Positions 7,613 through 12,439 of a stretch of 12,439 nucleotides of DNA are shown piece after piece (position 1 is the first letter of the stretch; each line of letters opens with the position of its first letter). The translations under genes were made by a program, and so were the position numbers. A model generated the notes under the pieces. The model saw only the letters and a list, made by a program, of their open reading frames with translations. It was not told the DNA's origin and searched no databases. The stretch comes from Spartobacteria bacterium (GTDB lineage: Bacteria > Verrucomicrobiota > Verrucomicrobiae > Chthoniobacterales > UBA6821), in assembly GCA_003136515.1 (NCBI GenBank), contig PLEU01000093.1:7553-19991 (forward strand), given 5' to 3'.

Positions 7613-10600
7613 CTAGCGAATCTTTATGCCGGGAGGATTCTGGCTAGAGCCGAGAATTTCCATCACGCCTGCAGCGCCATCATGCGTGCGGAAAATGATG
7701 GGGTGAGAGAAGCCCACCGCTTTTTTGTCCCAGCCTATCCTTTGGACTTCAATGGCAGGCAGCTTTGGGAAGGCCGATGGCGAGTTTGGAAATTGGATTA
7801 CTTGGCCCGGTTGGATGGAATCAAAGGTTTCATTGTTGTCATCGATCCTACAGGCCACTTGATCGTGGAGCAGTAACTTGAACTCGCCACCAGTTTCCGA
7901 TGTGCAGCCGATTAAATCCACGCCGTTGTCTTTGATCCAGCCATAGAGAGCTTGGTCGGGATCTTTCAGCTCGAGTGTGGCATCCTTGGCGAAAAGCCTA
8001 ACCCGGTTCTCGAGATCGTGATCTGTTGGATAGCGCCATTCACCATTGCGGAAGTTCAAACACGCTTGCATCGGATTGTCGTCAATATCCATCACCACCC
8101 GCTCCACCACCGGGCCGAAAGTTGGATTTTGTACTATAGCTGGTGCTGGCGATGGTGCGGGAGATGCGCCATCGGTGAATTTTTCCACTTCGAGGGCTGA
8201 CGCCTTGACCTGCTCAGACAGGGCGTTTATGGCAGCGTCATCATGCGCTACCTTGGCGGATAGAAGTGCAGCAAGGGCAGTATCGTAATTTTCGATCGAC
8301 GGCTCGGCGACAGTTCCACGCAGCAACTGCCTGACGGCCTTGGTTGGCTCAATAAGCTCTTGGTTGAGCTGGTTAAGGACATTGGTGTCCTTCATGTCAT
8401 GCGTTTGGGAGAAGTTTTGTACATAGGCTTGCATCGCAGCCATCCTTTGGGCCGCTTCCGGCGGAACGGGTTTTAATCCCGGATCGCTCGTAAGTGTACG
8501 CTTGATTACCGGACCGAAGGAAAAGTTGGAATCGGCTGAGATGATGTTTGTTCCAGTGGGCACGGCCTTACCCGATGCGTTAAGTTGCGTTGCCGCATTG
8601 CTGCGAGGGCTGACTTCATAAACTACCATGAGATAGCCCGATGAATTGTCCTTCCGAATAAATGGCACCAGGAAGGCCAGCGCATGAGCCAGCGGAGCAT
8701 CACCCTCGTAGAGGAACTTCGCATTAACACCACTGGCGTCCACAATAAAGTTCGAGTTGTGGCTGACCCGGCCTTCAATGCGAATCTTGTCACGCACGTC
8801 GTCAACCGTGTAGGCGAGATTGATGCCGCCGCTGCCATTTATTGCCAGACCATCTTTTTGCGTGCTGTAGCACCACACAGTTGGCGTTCCGAGCGGCCAC
8901 CCAATCCCTGTGACTATTTTTGACTCATTCACCCACACTCCTGGTTGCTTGACGATGCCATCCAGCAATTCATGGAGCGTATCCAGATCAATCACCGCGA
9001 CTTGGGAATCGGTGTCTTCATTGCCGTGCTTGGTCACTGTAAAACTGTTTGTACCTGATCCCAAAGTCTTGCTGGTTTCACCGGCGCCGTATTGCAAAAG
9101 AGATTTTACCGTGGGATCCACGCCGGGTTGGCGTTGTGAGACAGGAATTAGTCTGTCCACCAACTCCGCATCCGCCTCGAAAACGCGGTAGTGAAACTCT
9201 GCGCTGGTCAACGAAGCAGCCTGGAAATTGTTAAACACTGCCTTATGCATGCCTAACCCTGCAATTCCAGCGCCTAGCACCAGTACGCCGCAGGCGATGA
9301 CGATGGCGATTATTTTGCCTGTGGAGCCTTTGCGCGGTAACTCGTCGAACGGAAAATCTGCTATGCCTTTATTCACCGCGCGCCAGACGCGGTGGATGAT
9401 GAGCCAGCTAAGGGGGATGCCGATTGGTAATGACAATAGAATCACACCAATTGTGCTGGGACTTCCATGAGTACCGGGTGCAATTAAACTGACTACAATA
9501 CCCAAGATCACCCACACAAGGGGACCAATCGATAAATTCAGCGCTAGGAGAGGAAATAACAATCCATCAAATACCGCAAGCCAGAGACCGTGAAGCTTTC
9601 CCGCCGAGCGGCGGATTTGCGAGACAGCCACCCAGCCAAGAATCGTCACCCCAACTGGAGCAGTCCAGAACAGTAGCGCCTGCGCAAATGCGATGATTTC
9701 AAAGAACCAGTTATAGGATGGAATCAGTAAAGGGATGAGAAAATGCAGCGGAAGAAATGCCGCCCAGCACGCCCCCACAATAGCTGTGCGCGAGAAGAGA
9801 GTCGTCGTTTCAACTCCTTGAAACCTTTGAGTGTGGCCGCTTCCCCTTACGATTCCAATTATGAGCAAGATCATTCCCGGCAGGGCTACCAACGCTGCGC
9901 AGAAGATTCCGACGTTTATAATGGCACCAATGTTTGGCCATACGAAGTTCTCTGGCAGTTTAGCTAGTTCCATCACAAAGATGTTCACTTCTGGATTGTT
10001 TGCAAAATCAGCCTTCACCTTTTTCTGTGCAGCGATTACCGCATCATTTGCCGCGTCTGCGGCGGTCTTGGGATTTCCTGCCTCGGCGCTTATCTCTAGC
10101 AAGCCAGTGTTCCTGAGTTCTGTCGTGGTTAGGGAAAAATCTTTGTATTCAGCCGAGTGGGCGGCGACTGACATGATGACTTCCATCTTAGCTGCCGCGC
10201 TTCCCGTAACTTCTATCACGCTATTTGCGCGATACTTCCGCGGCAGCGTATAGCAGAGAAGTAGCGCACAAAATACGATTAGGGACGCCAATCCCAGAAG
10301 CCATGTTCCCGTTTTGAAGAGATTCAAGTGCGATCGTGGCAACCCGGCTGGCTGTTCATGCGCGACTGAGGGCGTGCCCGCAATCGTCTCGACCTGCGTC
10401 TTCAAAACACTGGCCTGCTGGAAACGCATTTCGGGATTTTTTTCCAAAGCGCGCAAAACGATTTCGTCGAGCCGAACATCGATCTGCACTTTGCGAGAGG
10501 GCGCTTCGATCTGCTTCGCGGGAAGTTCTCCCGTAAGCATTTCGTAAAAGACTATGCCGAGTGAATAAATATCCGCTCGGTTGTCCACATGGGCTGGGTC

Positions 10601-11386
10601 GGCGACCTGCTCGGGAGCCATGTAGCTGGGAGTGCCGACCGGTTTCTCGTCCGGGTCCGCATCGAGCATTTTTGCGAGACCAAAGTCGGCGACTTTGACG
10701 CTGCCTTCTTTGTCCATGAGCAGGTTCTCCGGTTTGATGTCGCGGTGAACGATACCTATGGCGTGCGCGGCATCCAGGGCATCTGCAATGTCGATGGCCA
10801 ATGCCAGCAGAACATCCGTGTCGAGCGCTCGGCCCGCAATCCGGTGCTTGAGCGTCACGCCGTCCAGAAACTCCATGGCGATGAACGCTTTGCCGGGCTG
10901 GTGATCGATTTCGTGGATGGTGCAGATATTCGGATGATTGAGGCGCGACGCGGTCTGTGCTTCGCGTTCGAAACGGGCCAACGCTTGGGCATTCTCGGCA
11001 ATATCATCGGGCAGGAACTTCAAGGCCACGGAGCGGCGCAGCTTCATATCCAAAGCTTTATAGACCACGCCCATGCCACCGCCGCCCACCCTCTCCAAGA
11101 TCCGATAGTGAGAAACCGTGCTGCCGATCAGGTCCGGCTTAACCAGGTCGAGCGCGCCTTCCCTGGCCACAAGATCCCCGATTACTTTCAAGGCTGGTGA
11201 CTCGATGAAATCCCGGGCGGCTCGTTCGTGAGCGAGCAGCGACTCCACTTCGCGTCGCAGGGCTTCGTTGTCGTGGCAGGCGTCCTTCAGGAACGCGGCT
11301 CGGCGGGTTTCGTCCAACTCCAAGGCACGGTGATACAAATCTTCGACTTGGCGCCAGAGTTCAGGCTCCACATCAATCCCCCCCAC
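7613..11386 (-). CDS. transmembrane Ser/Thr protein kinase fused to Wzz-like, multi-TM and secretin-like modules
   Basis: This 1257-residue protein is a membrane signalling kinase. Residues 8-65 are the helical N-terminus common in PVC and Acidobacteria kinases. The PknB-type domain (about 94-336) is intact: glycine loop GGGGMGVVYK 101-110, K123, E142, HRDIKPEN 214-221, DFG 234-236 and APE 257-259. After TM 363-379 comes a Wzz-like extracytoplasmic segment (380-486), starting LPRKYRANSVIEVT and ending in AKLPENFVWPN before the next TM (487-513). A multi-TM block follows (about 536-665), containing GWVAVSQIRRSAGKLHGLWL as in DUF4190-like proteins, then a last TM at 692-713. The extracytoplasmic tail has a secretin-like region (about 728-930) and two FGPV[IV]xR segments (957-962, 1090-1095). 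The GTG at 11386 overlaps the sigma stop by 14 bases; a second GTG at 11371 has a G-run upstream and is an alternative start. The TAG at 7613 may truncate a longer ancestor. Confidence 0.9.
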   Translation of the reverse strand: MGGIDVEPELWRQVEDLYHRALELDETRRAAFLKDACHDNEALRREVESLLAHERAARDFIESPALKVIGDLVAREGALDLVKPDLIGSTVSHYRILERVGGGGMGVVYKALDMKLRRSVALKFLPDDIAENAQALARFEREAQTASRLNHPNICTIHEIDHQPGKAFIAMEFLDGVTLKHRIAGRALDTDVLLALAIDIADALDAAHAIGIVHRDIKPENLLMDKEGSVKVADFGLAKMLDADPDEKPVGTPSYMAPEQVADPAHVDNRADIYSLGIVFYEMLTGELPAKQIEAPSRKVQIDVRLDEIVLRALEKNPEMRFQQASVLKTQVETIAGTPSVAHEQPAGLPRSHLNLFKTGTWLLGLASLIVFCALLLCYTLPRKYRANSVIEVTGSAAAKMEVIMSVAAHSAEYKDFSLTTTELRNTGLLEISAEAGNPKTAADAANDAVIAAQKKVKADFANNPEVNIFVMELAKLPENFVWPNIGAIINVGIFCAALVALPGMILLIIGIVRGSGHTQRFQGVETTTLFSRTAIVGACWAAFLPLHFLIPLLIPSYNWFFEIIAFAQALLFWTAPVGVTILGWVAVSQIRRSAGKLHGLWLAVFDGLLFPLLALNLSIGPLVWVILGIVVSLIAPGTHGSPSTIGVILLSLPIGIPLSWLIIHRVWRAVNKGIADFPFDELPRKGSTGKIIAIVIACGVLVLGAGIAGLGMHKAVFNNFQAASLTSAEFHYRVFEADAELVDRLIPVSQRQPGVDPTVKSLLQYGAGETSKTLGSGTNSFTVTKHGNEDTDSQVAVIDLDTLHELLDGIVKQPGVWVNESKIVTGIGWPLGTPTVWCYSTQKDGLAINGSGGINLAYTVDDVRDKIRIEGRVSHNSNFIVDASGVNAKFLYEGDAPLAHALAFLVPFIRKDNSSGYLMVVYEVSPRSNAATQLNASGKAVPTGTNIISADSNFSFGPVIKRTLTSDPGLKPVPPEAAQRMAAMQAYVQNFSQTHDMKDTNVLNQLNQELIEPTKAVRQLLRGTVAEPSIENYDTALAALLSAKVAHDDAAINALSEQVKASALEVEKFTDGASPAPSPAPAIVQNPTFGPVVERVVMDIDDNPMQACLNFRNGEWRYPTDHDLENRVRLFAKDATLELKDPDQALYGWIKDNGVDLIGCTSETGGEFKLLLHDQVACRIDDNNETFDSIQPGQVIQFPNSPSAFPKLPAIEVQRIGWDKKAVGFSHPIIFRTHDGAAGVMEILGSSQNPPGIKIR

Positions 11387-11945
11387 TCATCTCCCGCAGC
11401 AGCCAAACCTTCGCCAGTCTCCAATCACGCTGCACCGTTTCGGGAGAAACCTTCAATACTTCGGCAGTCTCCTCTATGCTCAATCCGCCGAAGAATCTCA
11501 GCTCCACGACCTTGCTCTTTCTTCCATCGATCGTAGCCAGCGCCTGCAACGCATCGTCCAGGGCAACCAGATTGTCATCGGGTTCGTCGCACACGGACGG
11601 CGCTTCGTCGAGCGGCATGTGAACCACTCCACCCCCTCTTTTTTGGTATCCGCGGGAGCGGGCAAAATCGATCAGAATGCGCCGCATCAGCTGCGCCGAC
11701 ACCGCAAAAAAATGCGCGCGATCCTGCCAATGAACTTGTCCGCAGTCCACCAGCCGTAAGTAGACCTCGTTGACCAGAGCCGTGGTTTGCAGGGCATGGC
11801 CAGGCCGCTCTCCCGCCATGTAGCGTCGCGCCACCTGATGCAAGTGCTCGTACGCCAACGGGGTCAGCTTTCCCAAGGCGCTCTGGTCTCCGCCAGTCCA
11901 GGCCTTGAGCAGTTGCGTGAATTCGTCCGTTGCAGGTAGATCCAT
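11373..11945 (-). CDS. ECF sigma-70 factor (kinase-linked ECF type)
   Basis: This 190-residue ECF sigma factor directs RNA polymerase to its own regulon. Region 2 spans about residues 24-100, including ALQTTALVNEVYLRL (51-65) and DRAHFFAVSAQLMRRIL (75-91), the latter typical of the subfamily found beside Ser/Thr kinases in Acidobacteria, Planctomycetes and Verrucomicrobia. Region 4 (about 130-186) carries a helix-turn-helix: LSIEETAEVLKVSPETVQRD at 155-174. It has no C-terminal extension and there is no separate anti-sigma gene nearby. The stop overlaps the kinase start by 14 bases, so the two are translationally coupled, and control by kinase phosphorylation is a reasonable inference. GGAAAAAAG just before the ATG at 11945 is a plausible ribosome binding site. 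The frame appears intact, unlike the sigma fossil at 2844. Confidence 0.93.
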   Translation of the reverse strand: MDLPATDEFTQLLKAWTGGDQSALGKLTPLAYEHLHQVARRYMAGERPGHALQTTALVNEVYLRLVDCGQVHWQDRAHFFAVSAQLMRRILIDFARSRGYQKRGGGVVHMPLDEAPSVCDEPDDNLVALDDALQALATIDGRKSKVVELRFFGGLSIEETAEVLKVSPETVQRDWRLAKVWLLREMSGGD

Positions 11946-12074
11946 CTTTTTTCCGTTCGATGACGGTTTTGGCCCTCACCTCGCGCCTTATCGAACAGAG
12001 GGGTACTCGAAACGCCCCTCACTTTTCTCACTTTCGCATTTCCGATCAAAGCCGCAGAGCGGCAAGGAGAACTC
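11946..12074. promoter_or_regulatory. divergent promoter region with two inverted repeats
   Basis: This 129-base spacer must carry promoters for the sigma-kinase operon (minus) and the beta-propeller gene (plus). It has GTTCGAT (11955-11961) paired with ATCGAAC (11990-11996), and GAGGGG (11998-12003) paired with CCCCTC (12015-12020) around an 11-nt loop. Either could be an operator or a leader hairpin. No consensus -35/-10 stands out, which would fit an ECF-type promoter, but this is inference. Confidence 0.35.
12064..12069 (+). promoter_or_regulatory. Shine-Dalgarno of the beta-propeller gene
   Basis: AAGGAG lies five bases before the ATG at 12075. It is the clearest ribosome binding site in the window and fixes the start of the broken propeller gene. 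Confidence 0.75.
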
Positions 12075-12439
12075 ATGAGCAAACTTAGGTATCGTAGCGA
12101 CACCCCGTTGCACAAATATAACGGGAAGCAGAACCCCATTGGAATCGTGGTAGGAGCCGCTTCCGCATTTTTCCTGCTCTGGTGCGCCGGCTTGTCGAAC
12201 GCGCAATGCATAACCGACTACGTGTATTAGACCAATAGTGACAATGGCTCGATCGGTCGAGCCACGACCAGCGGTACCGGCGCGGATGAGACGTTCATCA
12301 AGTCGACCACCGGCGGGGCGATGGGCGGCAGCGGCTTGACGGTCAATGGGAGCTATATCTATTGGACCGGCGCCAATGGCGGATCATCAACGAACATCGC
12401 GCGTGCGACTCTCGCCGGCACGGAGGTGAACAAGGATCA
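12075..12439 (+). pseudogene. secreted YWTD-like beta-propeller protein, amber-interrupted, runs off the window
   Basis: From the ATG at 12075 the frame encodes a charged N-terminus, a hydrophobic signal segment (IGIVVGAASAFFLLWCAGL) and a likely signal peptidase site at SNA/Q (residues 41-44). Repeats of a secreted beta-propeller follow. Codons 49-51 read YVY, then TAG at 12228-12230, then TNSDNGSIGRATTSGTGADE. The next repeat in the same frame reads SYIYWTGANGG and IARATLAGTEVNKD. Comparing the two copies, TAT-TAG-ACC stands where the second has TAT-TGG-ACC, so one G-to-A change turned the conserved Trp into a stop. As it stands only 51 residues would be made. The frame stays open to the window edge, so the rest of the gene lies outside. 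The gene is divergent from the sigma-kinase operon and may be its target, which is inference. A sequencing error at 12229 would also explain the stop. Confidence 0.7.

Noticed and set aside
10589..11200. 203-codon open frame antisense to the kinase domain
   Set aside because: It mirrors the coding pattern of the intact kinase on the other strand and shows no recognisable domain or ribosome binding site.
1..12439. CRISPR arrays, tRNA or rRNA genes, insertion sequences
   Set aside because: No regularly spaced direct repeats, cloverleaf-like segments, rRNA-like stretches, transposase frames or paired terminal inverted repeats were seen.

Overview
The window looks like a chromosomal piece from a Verrucomicrobia-type bacterium (PVC group). 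This rests on a PEP-CTERM sorting tail, passenger-type Gly/Ser/Thr-rich repeats, an ECF sigma factor overlapping a giant membrane Ser/Thr kinase, a tandem 'DPxxA' repeat protein, and few strong Shine-Dalgarno sequences. It was assigned by reading protein motifs, without any database search.

Left part (1-4330): a short plus-strand pair encodes an M15B/VanY-like D,D-carboxypeptidase with no visible signal peptide (93-635) and a GNAT acetyltransferase (678-1100). Converging on it is a membrane-anchored protein of eleven tandem ~32-residue repeats (2665-1178). Upstream of that gene, on the plus strand, lies a fossil ECF sigma gene (2844-3212) with an internal amber codon and no region 4. Next, on the minus strand, is a metallo-beta-lactamase-fold exonuclease of the DNA-ligase-associated type (4217-3243). 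A perfect 18-bp hairpin (4287-4329) separates it from the gene upstream of it on the minus strand.

Middle (4343-7102): a secreted 848-residue protein has an N-terminal C39-like Cys/His domain, a long passenger-like repeat region and a PEP-CTERM tail. Just upstream of it is a ~25-residue scrap of a beta-lactamase-family serine hydrolase.

Right part (7103-12439): a minus-strand operon runs ECF sigma factor (11945-11373), then a 1257-residue kinase fusion (11386-7613), then a secretin-domain-like ORF (7606-7103). The kinase fusion carries a PknB-type kinase, a Wzz-like periplasmic segment, a multi-TM module, a secretin-like region and a C-terminal FGPV-type domain. The secretin-like ORF continues the kinase frame after one TAG codon. 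Divergent from the operon is a secreted YWTD-like beta-propeller gene (12075 to the window edge), broken by a TGG-to-TAG change.

Functionally, the right part looks like a signalling unit in which a membrane kinase with large extracytoplasmic sensor regions is co-expressed with its own ECF sigma factor. The most unusual features are the kinase fusion and the three reading frames interrupted by TAG.
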